Shown here in pieces: positions 11,174 through 23,800 of a stretch of DNA of 64,000 bases. This DNA is from Watersipora subatra (Eukaryota; Bryozoa; Gymnolaemata; Cheilostomatida; Watersiporidae), in assembly GCF_963576615.1 (NCBI RefSeq), contig NC_088708.1:52935196-52999195 (forward strand), written 5' to 3'. Numbering within the stretch: position 1 is the first letter of the stretch; the number at the start of each line of letters is the position of its first letter. The notes under the pieces are model-generated. The model was not told the DNA's origin, did no database searches, and worked only from the letters and a program-made list of their open reading frames with translations. The translations under genes were made by a program, and so were the position numbers.

Positions 11174-12049
11174 AGGTTGACTTGCAACAAAATTCACATT
11201 ACAATTATTTGGTATCAGAAGATTCACTATGTCTTACTCTGCTGTGTTGTAGGTGCAAAATATGTGGAAATGTGATGACAAGCTCTTAAAAGCTCCAAAA
11301 CAAAAAGCCGCGGTAGATTGAAATCAGCTTAGTTCTCTGACGTAGTCATTACATTTGGTTATTGTCTTGTCACGTGATGTTCTCACGTGAATTGCAAGGC
11401 CAATAAAAGGCTCAATATAAAACTTCTCGTAGCACTAGTTTATGACCAACACTTCGGGTTTTACCAAAGACCTCGTATCAAATATAGATGCTCGCTACTT
11501 TACAGTTTTGTTTTGGCTTGGTCTAATCGTTTATTCGTAATCTGATCATGTGACCCATACTTCACGAATAATTTCTGCAGCATTTGTCGATTATCACAGG
11601 TGACCAACAGACTCGTCATGTTTATCAGACAATGATATGTACTCCTTCGAGCTAAGGTTAAAAATTTTAACGAATTTTTATGGTAGGTTATAGGGTATCA
11701 GTGCTGAAAGTGACAGCATTACAATGATAATAAAATAGACGCGTAAGAACAATAGACATGGTTTTATTGAATGCGTGAAGTATATTTGTGAAAATATTTC
11801 GATGAATGAGGTTGCATGAAAATGTAAACGGAAGCCATCTTGTACAACTGCGTCCCATTTGAGCCGTTTTGGAAAGAGATTCCAAACTATGGCGGTCTCG
11901 TGTGGCTGTGATTAACTGTTTGTTTTTTAGCTTTTGAAAGCTTGTAATCACATTTCCACATATTTTGCACCTACAACACAGCAAGGTAAGACATAGTGAA
12001 TCTTTTGATACCAAATAACTGTAATGTGAATTTTGTTGCAAGTCAACCT
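11174..12049. mobile_element. Foldback element, TTAA-flanked, copy 1
   Basis: Termini of roughly 110 bp are inverted copies of each other. They begin AGGTTGACTTGCAACAAAAT and end with the reverse complement. TTAA lies on both sides (11170-11173 and 12050-12053), the target duplication typical of piggyBac-type transposition. The middle contains AATAAA-like and CACGTGA-rich sequence but no transposase. Related copies are at 17335-17912 and 50502-50927. Confidence 0.8.
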
Positions 12050-13560
12050 TTAACCAACATGCCTACATGTAGATGTAGGTCTATATATACAGAAAAAAAC
12101 ATTAATTGAGTCTATATACATGTATATTGCACTATATACTGTGCACTATACTATACTGTATATACTTTAAAATATTGTACCTGTGAAAAAAATTGCAGTT
12201 TAAATATAAAAAAAGTAGAAAAGAAACCTATCTGCCTCATGTGGATGCCGAAGGTGCTTGAAGCGATAGACATTAATCAGGTAGTAAATGTTTTGGTTTA
12301 TTCTGAGTCTGAAGAAGCGAGTTGCTGATAGCCACTTGTAGAAAGTTGAAACAACTGAGGTCATGGTTCCTCAATATTTTGGTCCATTTCCACAAACAGG
12401 TTGGGACAGACAGGCTTGAAAAACGAATTAATTTTTGTTGTCTTTCTGGCTGGTGTTGTCTATCAATGATAATTTCTCTGAAGGCTCTAAAATGTTAATA
12501 ATATTGCTGGGTCTCACTTCCTGGTTACAAATCAGTGTAGCCGATAATATTGTCGAGCGATTTCTGGACGAGACAGTGAGCTTAGGTTTTGGAGGCAATG
12601 GTTCATCTTTACTACCAACGGTGTTTGTCTTTTTCGATATGTGAACTAACGAGATTCTTTGAAGGATGGTTGACTGCATCATTGCTGTGTGCAGATGCAG
12701 TCCTTAGTGTCAAGCCAATCGTTTGTTTTTTTTCTTACCAGTTTCTCTTTTTTAACAATCAATTTCAATTAGATCAAAATATATTGCATCGCAAAGAAAA
12801 GTCTCCAACTTCTCCAGCATCTTGAATTCTTACAAATACTTTCAGTAACAGGTGCAGGTACCAAATTTGACGGTTTAGAAACTCAAGTTTGTTAAAAATA
12901 TACTCAATCGAATTGCAAAGGTTGATAATGCCTAATCAATTATTTTTTTGGAAATATTTTTGATAAAAAGTGTAACCATGCTTGTTTTACATTAACAACA
13001 CTTATATAAACAATAATCTTGGCTACGTTACAATAAGTTACATATATTTTAAAAGTGCATAAACTTAATGTTTATGCACTTTATGAACTTAAACTTTTAA
13101 ACCTTTGTTGGTTGTATTTTTGTTTTAATGAATTTGTACTATCTTCCTTTTTTATTTGAGCTTTTCATTTCTATGTAAACTAAAAGATAGAAACCTTGCT
13201 GCAACTCCGTAGTACGGCGACTACAATTTAGGTGAAGTACATAAGCATAGACATATTATCATAGACATATTATCATAGACATATTATCGTATGAGATATT
13301 GCTATATAGACATGGATAACGGCAGAGGGATCAAGTTTTTTAAAAAACCTACCCTAACAAGTTGCAGATATATTTTATGCATCTACAAAGCCACAAATTA
13401 ATGTTATGGTACTGAAATTAGGCTGTGTACATTTGACCTAGATATATAATCATATGAGATAGATTGGTAAACAAGCATGTATTAAGGGAAAGTGTGGAGA
13501 GGCTACCTGAATTTATCTGAATAGCGCTGGGTATTTCAGTTACTTGCCTATGTTTGAAGT
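12050..13560. other. Upstream flank of PUS3, mostly non-coding
   Basis: The stretch holds one unassigned minus-strand open frame (12428-12682), a hairpin around 13051-13082 with GTGCATAAAC arms, and a short triplication of ATAGACATATTATC near 13246-13290. The 5' UTR and promoter of PUS3 should lie at its right end, but I cannot place them. Confidence 0.5.
12428..12682 (-). CDS. Unassigned 84-residue open frame
   Basis: I do not recognise this protein. The frame starts with two methionines and reads as a fairly ordinary soluble sequence with a proline/lysine-rich patch (DEPLPPKPKL), with no signal peptide or membrane segment. An AATAAA lies on the same strand about 130 bp past the stop, near 12300. 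It could be the last exon of an unseen gene (a CAG acceptor precedes the ATG), a retrocopy fragment, or chance. No homology is visible to me and it stands alone. Confidence 0.2.
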   Translation of the reverse strand: MMQSTILQRISLVHISKKTNTVGSKDEPLPPKPKLTVSSRNRSTILSATLICNQEVRPSNIINILEPSEKLSLIDNTSQKDNKN

Positions 13561-13617
13561 TGCTAGAGAATGTTTATTTGTTTTTATGTTATAGTTGGAC
13601 TTGCAGTCTGCTACAAG

Positions 13618-16040
13618 ATGTCTGATGAAACTTCAGCGCCATATGCATCTGAATTGTCAGCTAAAACTTCAGTGAAAAGTGTTAAGAAGTTGGCTGATTT
13701 GAACTCATTGAGTAAGGAGGAGCTCGTCGACAGAATACGACAGCTAGAGTTTCATGTGAATCAATTGAAAAATGTCATAGCCAAAAATAATGGAGAGAAA
13801 TCTGGAAGAGCAAAACACTACAAAGATAGGCCGTTTGATTGGTCAAAGCATAGCAGACGCCATGTTGCACTGAGGATAGCGTATCTTGGTTGGAACTACA
13901 AAGGGTATGTTGTGCAAGAAGACACTAACGAAACCATCGAGCACGTATTGTTTGATGCTTTGGTAGCGACAAAGCTTATAAAAAATCGTGAGACGTCGAA
14001 TTATCATAGATGTGGTCGTACAGACAAAGGAGTGAGCGCATTTTGTCAAGTTATTTCTATCGATTTGCGGTCTACTCAGTCATCAGGCCTCGGTGTCGTC
14101 CCAGCAGAAAATCCTGTGGAGACGGATAAGCCAAAGCCCGAGTTAGACTACACCGGAATTCTCAATAGGATACTACCTGACGAAATTCGGGTGTTAGCGT
14201 GGGTGCCAGTGAAAACAGATTTCAGCGCAAGATTTGATTGTAACTCAAGGATTTACAAATATTATTTTCCTAAAGGGGATTTGAATATAGAATTAATGAA
14301 GGAAGCCGCGCAAAGGTTACAGGGTTCTCATGATTTTCGCAATCTTTGCAAGATGGATGTGGGCAATGGCGTGACCTGCTTTGTGCGCCAAATTGACAAA
14401 GCCGAAGTTATGAGCGAGACTGATGATGGATATTCGATTTGTGTGTTTACGGTGGTCAGTAAAGCATTTTTATGGCACCAGATCCGTTGTATCATGGCTC
14501 TGGTGTTTATGGTTGGAAAGGGTTTGGAAAAGCCAAGCATCATTGATGAATTGTTTGATGTGGAGAAGCACCCGTGCAAACCACAGTACACAATGGCTAA
14601 TGAACTCCCTCTCAACCTGTTTGAATGCCTTTACGATGATTTGGAATGGTCTTATAATCCAGGTGAGTTACAAGTGGTGCTCTGCACCCAACCTGGCTAT
14701 ACCTAGGTAGAACTAGGCTATTCCCATTATCGTTAAAAACTTGGTTGAATCTGAAAATTATAGATGCTCAGTTCCAAAATAAATCAAATTGTTTTCAAAA
14801 CATTTTAGTATTTCCCCTTTAACTGATAGGACAACTCCAATTACAAGTGGTGCTCTGCACCCAACTTAGCTATACATAGGTAGAACTAGGCTATTCCCAT
14901 TATCGTTAAAAACTTTGTTGAATCTGAAAATTATAGATGCTCAGTTCCAAAATAAATGAAATTGTTTTCGAAACATTTTAGTATTTCTCCTTTACCTGAT
15001 AGGACAACTCCAAAATAGAAAATGAATGTCTTCTAGTTGTCGAATACATCGTGTCATCACTTCAGTCTATTGGCATACAGTGAGCCTGCAGTTTTTTCAA
15101 CTTGGGCCTTTGAGAACAATATTATATTTGTGCATAGATTTACCTTTATTTGACCAATGTGAGCAACAGCTCAAAAAGATGGAGTGTCACAGTTATTGAA
15201 GTATAGGGTATGCTTTTTGTTATAGAGACATATTGACACCCCTTTTAGCAGTTCGTATCGCTTCAGTTTTTTAAACGAGACATCGCTGTACAATTTTTTA
15301 CATAATATATGTTGTTCCCCATCTTATTTGGTTTTTACCAAGAATTTAATCGCAAACAAGTGAGTGTTAGCACCATATACTCCACCAGCGGCAAGTACAA
15401 GTAACAAAGTTTGTTTTCTGCTTTTTACAAATTCAAATAGGATTCGTTGTTACTCTTGTCTAAACCTTTTTAATATGCCTGTCTGGTGGACTTATTGTAC
15501 TGTAATCAGTATGTAGTAGATTAAATAACCAAACCATAACTAATGGAAAAGACATGCTAGTGGCCAACATGAAACATCAATTCCATGTACAGCCCAAACA
15601 GCTTTGCCAAGCGATTGTCGATATCTAAAGATGAGTTCCTATATTATATTGTTTGATACATACTAAAAACAATATGGCCAGCGACACCTGTTCCCAACGA
15701 CACCTGTTCCCAACATACTAGTGGTGTTATGCTTGTATTCTGCGCAGATGAAGTGGAGCGGCTCGTGTCTCACTACCAGCAGCTTTGGTCCAAACAAACG
15801 GTGAAGAGTACAATGCTAAAAGCTCTGATCGATCATCTCACCAACCATAGTCCCACAGCGGATCATTACCACGCTGACTTTCTGCTCTCGGACTACCGCA
15901 GGCACAGTGAACATCGACCGCTACTTAGCAGGACGACATGTAGCAGCCTTGAGGACCGCAAAGAATACTATGCAAAACGTAGAAAGCTTGACAAGTGCCT
16001 AAAGGGTACTGCAGTCGAGAGTAGCAATCCGAGTGACTGA
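13618..16040 (+). CDS. PUS3: tRNA pseudouridine synthase 3 (PUS3/DEG1)
   Basis: The product isomerises uridine to pseudouridine at positions 38/39 of tRNA anticodon stems. Coding exons are 13618-14662 and 15748-16040, joined in phase 1, giving 445 residues; the vertebrate protein is about 480. Residues about 20-60 form a short coiled-coil-like N-terminus. The TruA-type domain follows, with HVALRIAYLGWNYKG and the catalytic loop CGRTDKGVSAF, whose aspartate is near residue 136. Later motifs are FSARFDCNSRIYKYYF and FLWHQIRCIMA. Exon 2 carries the C-terminal tail with a SLEDRKEYYAKRR segment that aligns with the family end. I chose the ATG at 13618 because the upstream in-frame ATG (13570) adds a hydrophobic run and overlaps probable acceptor sites. 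AATAAA follows at 16077. The gene converges on TMEM53, with stop codons 193 bp apart. Confidence 0.93.
14668..15013. repeat. 173-bp tandem duplication in PUS3 intron
   Basis: Copies at 14668-14840 and 14841-15013 differ at only a few bases. The first begins six bases after the exon 1 splice junction (14662/14663), inside the intron. The second copy's start lacks the GGTGAG donor, so it should not compete for splicing. Confidence 0.9.
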
Positions 16041-16076
16041 TCAAATACATCTGCACTTGGATCCTAATTTGTTGGG

Positions 16077-16082
16077 AATAAA
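16077..16082 (+). promoter_or_regulatory. Poly(A) signal of PUS3
   Basis: An AATAAA hexamer lies 37 bp after the PUS3 stop codon, a usual distance for a short 3' UTR. Its position also limits overlap with the convergent TMEM53 transcript. Confidence 0.6.
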
Positions 16083-16233
16083 CTCATTAAAACAAACAAC
16101 TTGTATATTTTACTATAAATCATTCAAAAGTTCTAAGCTATAATAAATACTAGCATATGCACTCGTTAGTAGTTCAAATCATTATAATATAATAATAAAA
16201 AGTAGAAGTGTACAAAAGATTTAATCTGTCAGC

Positions 16234-19200
16234 TCAATCTTCGTCGTTTGCTCTTTTGAGACATTTCATGAGAAAATCATAGCATTGCTTCATGTAACCT
16301 TCTCTGTGCGTTCTGAAATGCTGCACGTGCTTCGAGTCATCCCAACACTGAAATGTTATGTCAACGCCTTGCATTTGTCGTCTCGTTATTACATATTCAA
16401 CATCACTCGCAGCTATTAGTGCATCTGTCTTACTGAAGAGATAGAGCTCTGGACAGCCATCCTGATGATAAATCATTTCATCATAAGTGCAAGGTACAAC
16501 CTTCCAGCCAAATAAACGGGAAAGTGACAGAAAACCTACATACGCCGCAGCAAACACGTAAAACCCAACCTTTAGCAAAGTGCTCAGCATGTTGGGATTG
16601 TTTGCTGGAAAAGTGGATAAAACTATCTGGCTCACTGTTGGGTTGCCAGGTGCGCTGTCATAAACAACCCCTAATTGTTCGATTTCTTCAAATGATGAGT
16701 TGTTTTGTAATTCATTTCTCATAGCATTGTATAGCCGACAGCCACCATTGCTGAAGATGTGAAAAAGCACTGGGTTGTCTGACAAATTCATCTCGATCAA
16801 AACATCCAGAAGTTTTTTGGCCACCTCGGAAGTCTTTTGTCCTCTATATATATCACTATTGGTAGGGCTGTATCGGATTGTTGTGCAACTGCAACAAAAC
16901 ATCATTGGTTAGTGCTCAAATGTAATTTATAGTCTGGTGCGCACTGTTTCTCCCCGTAGAAAGAGCCGAGGACACATTAATTTAATAAATTAATAGTTTT
17001 AGCACCATGTATTGTTAATGAAAAAACATACCACCCAGTCAAAGCACAGTGTACCACACAAACCGAGAATCTTCAATGCTTAACGAGTTAAGTAAGTTTA
17101 TTCAACAAAAGACAGTTTTCTAGTGAAATGTAAAAAAGTAAGTAGAGTAAAAGGTAAAGACAGGTAAAATAAGCTCAGATGTAATAATACTGTTCGTTTT
17201 AATATTTATTGCATGACTTTTACAACAATATAAACGAACGCAGGCCATATAAAATTTGTTTGTATATCATAGAAAGAAGCCTTTCAGCACTATGTATTTC
17301 CCATGATTTGACTAAAATTGAAGATTGTCTTTAAAGGTTGACTTGCAACAAAATTCACATTACAGTTATTTGGTACTGAAAGATTCACCATGTCTTACTC
17401 GCTCTGTGTTGTAAGTGCGGAATATGTGGAAATGTGATAACAAGCTCTTAAAAGCTCAAAAACGAACAGTTCACCGCAGCCATCATGAAAACGCCGTAGA
17501 TTGGAATCTACCATAAAAATTCGATTAATTGTTTAACCTTAGCTCGAAGGAGTGCATATCATCCTCTAGTAAACATGAAGAGTCTGTTGGTCAGCTGTGA
17601 TAGTCGAAAAATGCTGCAGAAATTATTCGCGCTGTTTGGAAGGAAGTATGGGTCACATGATCAGACGATCTAGACAGGCAGGAAGTATGGGTCACATGAT
17701 CAGTCAATCTAGACGATTAGACCAAGCCGAATCAAAACTCTAAAGTAGCGAGCATCTATATTTGATACAGGCATTGCTGTGGAACCCGGAGTTTTTGTTA
17801 TAAACTAGGGCTACGAGACGTTTTATATTGAGCCTTATATTGGCCTTTCAATTCACCTGATAACATCACGTGTCAAAATAATAACCAAAATGTTTGAGAA
17901 TGCATCGAAATAAAGAGATAGTTAAATAAATAATAGTTGTTTTGAATAGTAATATAGAAAAAAGCTGAACACTTGACAAATTTTTTTGCTTGTGGATTTA
18001 AAAAGGTAAAGGTTCAGTGATTATACCTAGAATGTTGATTTGAGATAAACTCGTATCATCCTTGAAAGATTTGGCTTCAACTCTGTAGATAGCAAGTGTT
18101 AGATTTTTTACTTTTTTGTTAAATGAAGAAATGCACCTCATTAGTTCTACTACTAATATTAAACGCTACGTTTAGGCTTACATGTATAGTACGATGTTGC
18201 ACGTTAACGTTGTTGTATGGAGATGATGCGAAAACAACATACCAATAAGGAATGCAGCCAGACCACAGGATAGGCATACAATACTTATAAGCAACAAGAC
18301 ACCCAAAGACATTAAAAGATCCAATAATTAGAAAATGTCAAAAGCAAATTAGAAAATGTCAAAAGCAAATTAGAAACTTCAAAATTGGAGGAATTGATCA
18401 TAGAAATTGCGTCAACACCAGATGAAGAATATGCCAAAGGGAAGTCGAAGCAATTAAGCCTACCAACTACCAGTTCCAAAAAACCACCAGAGAAACATTA
18501 GAGATGAGTCAAATGAGTCACATAGAAATTTGCCACTCGTCAAACATGACCTAGATACCAAAAGTAAGGCACGAGCTCCACCCTACATACTGACATCACG
18601 TGCACCAGCTGAAGACTTACACAAACAAGATATCATAGCATTGAACCTCAACACTTAACCTACACCCACAGCCTTCTCACATGCCAGACATCTATAAAAC
18701 AACCAATGACTCAGCAGCTCTCGCTCTCTCTTTTCGAGGGCCTCCTTGGACGCTTTCCCATCCGCCTGCTGAGGAACTTCTCTCCCCCCTATAGAGCCTC
18801 ATCTCCTTCATTAGCGGAACCTTTGCTACGCCACTATTTCAACTGCCGAAACCCCCTACCTATGGACTGTCACGATTCTCGTTTGACTGTGGAGACTCAC
18901 AGCTGTACTGGACTGACTAAACAAACATGAACGACCGTTCGAGTAAGAATGCAACTTTTATTAGCTATTATAATTGTTTGTCATTAATATTATTGTTTTA
19001 GAATTTTGTTAGTTGTGTATTTCATCGTTTGACTTATAGAATAAAGTAGTAACTTTTACTGGTAAATATCAGTATTGCTTACAATAGCTTAACACCTTCA
19101 CTTGTACCTGAACCAGTAATAATCAAATTAGTTCCCAAAAGCTAAGCAAAAGTGCACAAACTAAACATAGTGAAAATAAAATGACAAAATAATTTCAACA

Positions 19201-19779
19201 CTGATGTTGTGTAGATTCGGATTAGTTATGCATAACATAATTTCTCCACATCCCCCCATAAGAACGTGAAGCATTTCTTAATGAATAAGAAGTATGCAAA
19301 AATTGTTTTGTAGTTCATGCGTTGTCACAGAGCCAAATTAGCAACTTCGAAATAATACAAACTGATGGTTATCAAAGAATTTTAAATTTGGTATATTGCA
19401 TCAGAAAACAAGCAATGCAGAAAGGTAAGTTGCCGTACCTAATATATTGTACGTTAAAAATACATGTATTTTGAACCGAGTTATATGCTCTTCTGCTTAC
19501 AAGCTAAGATAATTCTCACATACTAACGATGTTTAAGACGCATGGCCTTGTACAAACGCTAACATCAGATACAACGTACCCAACACTTTCGTATATTTTG
19601 CTGTATTTGGCTAAGTATTTATCTTCACAGCCCATCCATCCAACTAACATTACAGCAGTCTCGTTCTTCTGTAATGAACCTTTTAATGCATTAAACTCGT
19701 CGTCTGCGTCAGCACCCAGTGTTGGAGCAGGAAAAGTCACATAGTATTCTATATCGTCTGTATCATTATCGGCAGCCAT
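16234..19779 (-). CDS. TMEM53: Transmembrane protein 53 (DUF829 alpha/beta hydrolase-like)
   Basis: TMEM53 is a nuclear-envelope/ER membrane protein of the DUF829 family, with an alpha/beta-hydrolase-like fold. In vertebrates it restrains BMP-SMAD signalling. Coding exons are 19580-19779 and 16234-16888, split inside a glycine codon (GG|gtacgt ... ttgcag|T), giving 284 residues against 277 in human. Visible family motifs are MLVGWMGC-DKYLAKYS in exon 1, then GCTTIRY across the junction. In exon 2 come VLFHIFSNGG (nucleophile-elbow-like), VVYDSAPG, a hydrophobic segment FYVFAAAYVGF, and CPELYLFSKTD. The start ATG at 19779 has a purine at -3. The 2.7-kb intron holds a TTAA foldback element and an LTR-like block. 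It is tail-to-tail with PUS3 and follows the GPCR gene on the same strand. Confidence 0.93.
17335..17912. mobile_element. Foldback element copy 2, right end missing
   Basis: It begins after TTAA (17331-17334) with the same terminal sequence as the copies at 11174 and 50502. Its interior matches the middle of copy 1 in the opposite orientation, including the CTTAGCTCGAAGGAGT block. Similarity fades near 17912 and no right terminus follows, so it is truncated. A 38-bp direct duplication around GTATGGGTCACATGATCAG lies near 17645-17710. It sits in the TMEM53 intron. Confidence 0.65.
18590..19260 (+). mobile_element. Possible LTR remnant
   Basis: The block is locally GC-richer than its surroundings and has promoter-like CTATAAAAC at about 18691. 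AATAAA follows about 350 bp later, near 19041, and a pyrimidine/C-rich end lies near 19256. Lysine-rich, gag-like decayed sequence precedes it, with a 20-bp unit (ATTAGAAAATGTCAAAAGCA) repeated at 18327 and 18347. That layout suits the 3' end of an LTR element. No second LTR or target duplication was found, so this is tentative. It lies in the TMEM53 intron. Confidence 0.3.
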
Positions 19780-20814
19780 TTTCGTATCTATTCAAGCGGA
19801 TAACAGATACGTAAGCCTGTGATTAACAACATAATCGCTCTGTTATATCGCCTCGTAGAATTACGATGTAGTTTTAGTTACCTAATGCTAAGGTCGAAAA
19901 GCATCAATCAGCATTATCGAAGCCTTTATCCGCGTAAGAAGACAACTCCGAATGAGACCATTATACATATACAGTACCGTATATGTAGTACGTTGGTTGT
20001 TTTACTGCTTGTTTTCAAAAGAAAACTGCTAGTTTATAATTGTCAAAACGCTGTTTTCTGCTATCACAAAGCAACATTTTTAGTTATGAACAAACTGATG
20101 TTTAATAGATTAGGATAATCAGCGACTACATTTGTGCTCAAACCAATTTTCCCAATGGGTTTAGATAACTGACTTTTGCAAAAGGTTGCTGCATCTGGCT
20201 AGTCAAAGTTCAATGAAACTCTTTTGTGCTCATTTTTTGGATATATGGCAAACATCGTAATTTCTATAAAGTAAGCTTTTTATTTTACACAATGATTAAT
20301 TAATGTCTAGCTTTCACAGTAGCAATATGAAATCATATGAACTTACCTATTTTTCACTCAAACAGGTTTTGTTGTTGTAGACATACACAAAGGTTTTTAA
20401 TAACAGCTTACAAATTTTTATTCTAGTAGTACATAGCACAACAATAAAAATAAGGATTGAAGATAAACTTGGCTTTATCAACATAATATTTGAATCAAAT
20501 AAAATATTCTAAATAAAAACATAAATTGGTTCAATCTATGTTTGAGATTCTTAAAATAACTCGTCTTTTAAACATCATTTATCGTGTTTTGTTGTCAAAA
20601 AATTGTTCTGTCAACAAAGTTTAATCAGTGAATTTTAAAAATAAAATGAAACACTTATGCGGCTAGAATAAATATAATGAATTCATGACAATTTTACATC
20701 GCTGTAGGTATTAGATTAAAATGGCCCATCGTACATGTCTAGAAAATAAATAATATTTACCATGACAAAACAAAATAAGTGTAAATGCAATGCATGATAT
20801 CTAGTTAAACACTT

Positions 20815-23800
20815 TCATTGTCTGGGGTAAGAGTTATTAGGAGATATCGGTGGGCTTCTGCTTAAAGATGAATCGGCGGCCATAGTTGTGATCGTAGCTT
20901 TGGGTGCGTCGTTGCCATACGTCTGCTCTCCAGGCTTACGCGTGCTCGAGGAAGACCGGTCATTCTGAGTAAAGGCCTTTCTGAGGTAAACATGTTGCTT
21001 ATATCTCTTGAGCATGCAGCACAATGAGAGGGCCTAAAATGATAGGTCATGACCTATAGTTTGTTTACAGCCTTACGTTAACATCAGCAGAGATCAAAAC
21101 ACTTTATCGAATGTTTTACGTAGCCTGATTGGCATTTATTCTTTTTGAATAATTAATAAAGCACTCTAGCATGATATTGTCGATTAGTTTTAGCTGAGTT
21201 ATAATTGTAAAAAATTGTTGTCAATAACTCGTGACTGAGCTGCTTCAAGCTACCTACGTCTTCTCATTGATTAACTCTTACCTGGCAGCTGTGTGTCAGG
21301 ATGTAGTAAACACGTGTCTGTGATATCAGAGTGGTTGATTCATTTTTAAATTAACTGAACAAATATATTGATAAAGTGGAAAGTCCACTAGAGCCTAGCT
21401 TGACTGTCATTTCAAAAACAACCAATAAAGCTTGTTTGCTTCATACGTCTGGCTTGAGCCAGGCTAGCCTATTTAATGAACCCTAGAAACATTGTTTTTG
21501 GGTGCTCTAGGAAAGAGTGGCTAGAGGTCCTCAGAAGCAGGCTTGAACTAAATGAGTCCAAAATCTAGTCACTGATACACAGTTTAGAGCAAATAAAAAT
21601 GTGCATGGTTGGCTTAAATTTCAATTTGGTGAAGCAGTGTTTTCATAACGTACCAATCTTACCTTTAAAAATGTCAAAGTTGTTAAAATAGAGAAGTTTA
21701 AATAAAAAAGTACGACTTAGTAACCAGTTTATTACACAAATAATTGAATTAAAAAGATTGATTTTAAGTTCTACAAGCTGCTTAATTGCCAAGTAGTAAT
21801 GGCATGCTTCTGTCGTACAGTGACAGTGCCTGGTAGTGTTCTCATGTTCTCTAGTAAAGGCACACCACCAGGTCTAGTTTTTATAAACTACCTTGGGTGG
21901 TCCTAACACTTATCAAGGGCTTCTTCTGGAACTGTCAGATTATCCCAAAGGAATGAATTTTGCAACACGTCTAGTCTGACAGAGTCAGGTAGCCATTTCA
22001 CTTGCCCAATGTGCGAAGGACAGAAGTGAATCTTTAATGTGCCCATGTTGTCAGTGCGGTACACAGGGCCTCTAGGTTATGGTCTAGATTCGAAAGACCC
22101 AGCAATTTATTTTTAAAAGCTTGCTGAGAGCTTCTTGTCAGATCGACATTAAGCAGGGCTCGAACCACCAACCTCATGGTTGACAGTCAGATACGCTACC
22201 CACTAAGCCACCCTGAAACCTAGCCTGTCTTGACAAACTGTTGTTTTTGCGGAGTTGTTCCCCCGTCGATCGGGCGAGCAACACAACACATGTTGTGTTG
22301 GTCGCCCACTCGACGGGGGAACAACTCCGCAAAAACAACAGATCGTCAAGACAGGCTACCTGACACCCTAATTGACAAGTACTCACAAGTACTCACTCAG
22401 AAACACTATGCCATGCGATTAATTAGTTAAATTCATAACTAAAAGCAACATTTTTGATGAAATATGGTAAAAATGTATAATTGTATAAATCTGTCGCAAA
22501 TGTAAGAGAATATAAGTAGATTATTGATAGTGATTTGCTTCTAATCTGATTGTGCAATCATGTTCTCGTATGTGAGGGGTCAAATCTCAACACAAACTTA
22601 CTTTTTGGTTGAAAGGCAAACTGCACTGTTGAAAGGCAGACTGCACTGTTGAAAGGCAGACTGCACTGTTGAAAAGTAAGATTATTATTGTAAATGATGA
22701 TTAAGTTTATTTAGCATTCACATTGAAAAATCTGACAAACTGCTTTTTTTGTTTAAAATATGCATTTAGAGCTGCTATCAGATAGTCTACATCTATGTAT
22801 GGTACATCTATGTATCTACAGTAGATGCTACATCTATGTTTGGTTATTGCAGCATTTAGAAGGTTTCCAGTGGTTTGAGAGATCTCACATTCCATTCTGT
22901 TGAATTAGCAAACATAGCAATTACCGTAAAGGTTCATCAATTGTTTGTTACGTATGATTCATGCGTAGGCCTCACCTGCTTGAAACTTTTTCGGAAGTAT
23001 CTTGACATAAATCCATAAACAATGGGGTTGAGGCAACTGTTGCAGTAGGCTAAGAGAGAGAAAGCTGTGTTCATAGGTTTAGCGTATGGATATTCCTGCG
23101 GGAAGTAGGGAACTACTGTTCCCATGGCAACAGCCAGATTGTAGGATAGAATTGGACACCAGCAGATGATAAATATTATGACCACCATAAACAGCATCTT
23201 CAGCACCTAAACAAAAAGTCAGATTGTCATAGACAGGACTGGCGAAATAAATTATTTACACAGAGTAGATAATGGTCCAGCTCCCGCTGTGTGCATAAGT
23301 TAATGGACCATAGCATTACGTATTAGGAAGCGCTTAAATTATATGTTATTAAATAATTATAACACTTTACTTCATTGTTTTATAATTTTAATTAAAACAT
23401 TCAAATTTACATACCTTGCGTATTCTACACCAAAAATTTACACAAGTTTTTTAGAAAGCAGAATGAAGAGACACGCAATATCAAAAGATTATTAGTAGAG
23501 CTGCAAGAACTAATATTTGTTACAAATTATGAAGGCTTTTATCAACCATGCGATGATTTTATCGTATAACCCAATCAAAGTTCCAAACACCATTAATCAA
23601 AATAAGAAACGGTATGTATATTACTTCATTCTGACTGAATCTTCATAAAATACTACAATCATGAAGATCAGTTAGGAAATAGACCAATAGTAATAGTTTC
23701 AATCTTTACTATAATAAGAGCCGTGTTTATCTATCTAAGAAAAAGAGGTTGTTTTCAAAGGGATTCGATCTCATGACTCTCAGCTTAGTAGACTGTCACT

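Noticed and set aside
18706-18930. 74-residue plus-strand frame in the TMEM53 intron
   Set aside because: It falls inside an LTR-like block and shows no protein family resemblance.
22150-22216. Functional tRNA gene
   Set aside because: A- and B-boxes are present but the cloverleaf is imperfect and the sequence continues into a SINE-like body, so it is a tRNA-derived repeat.
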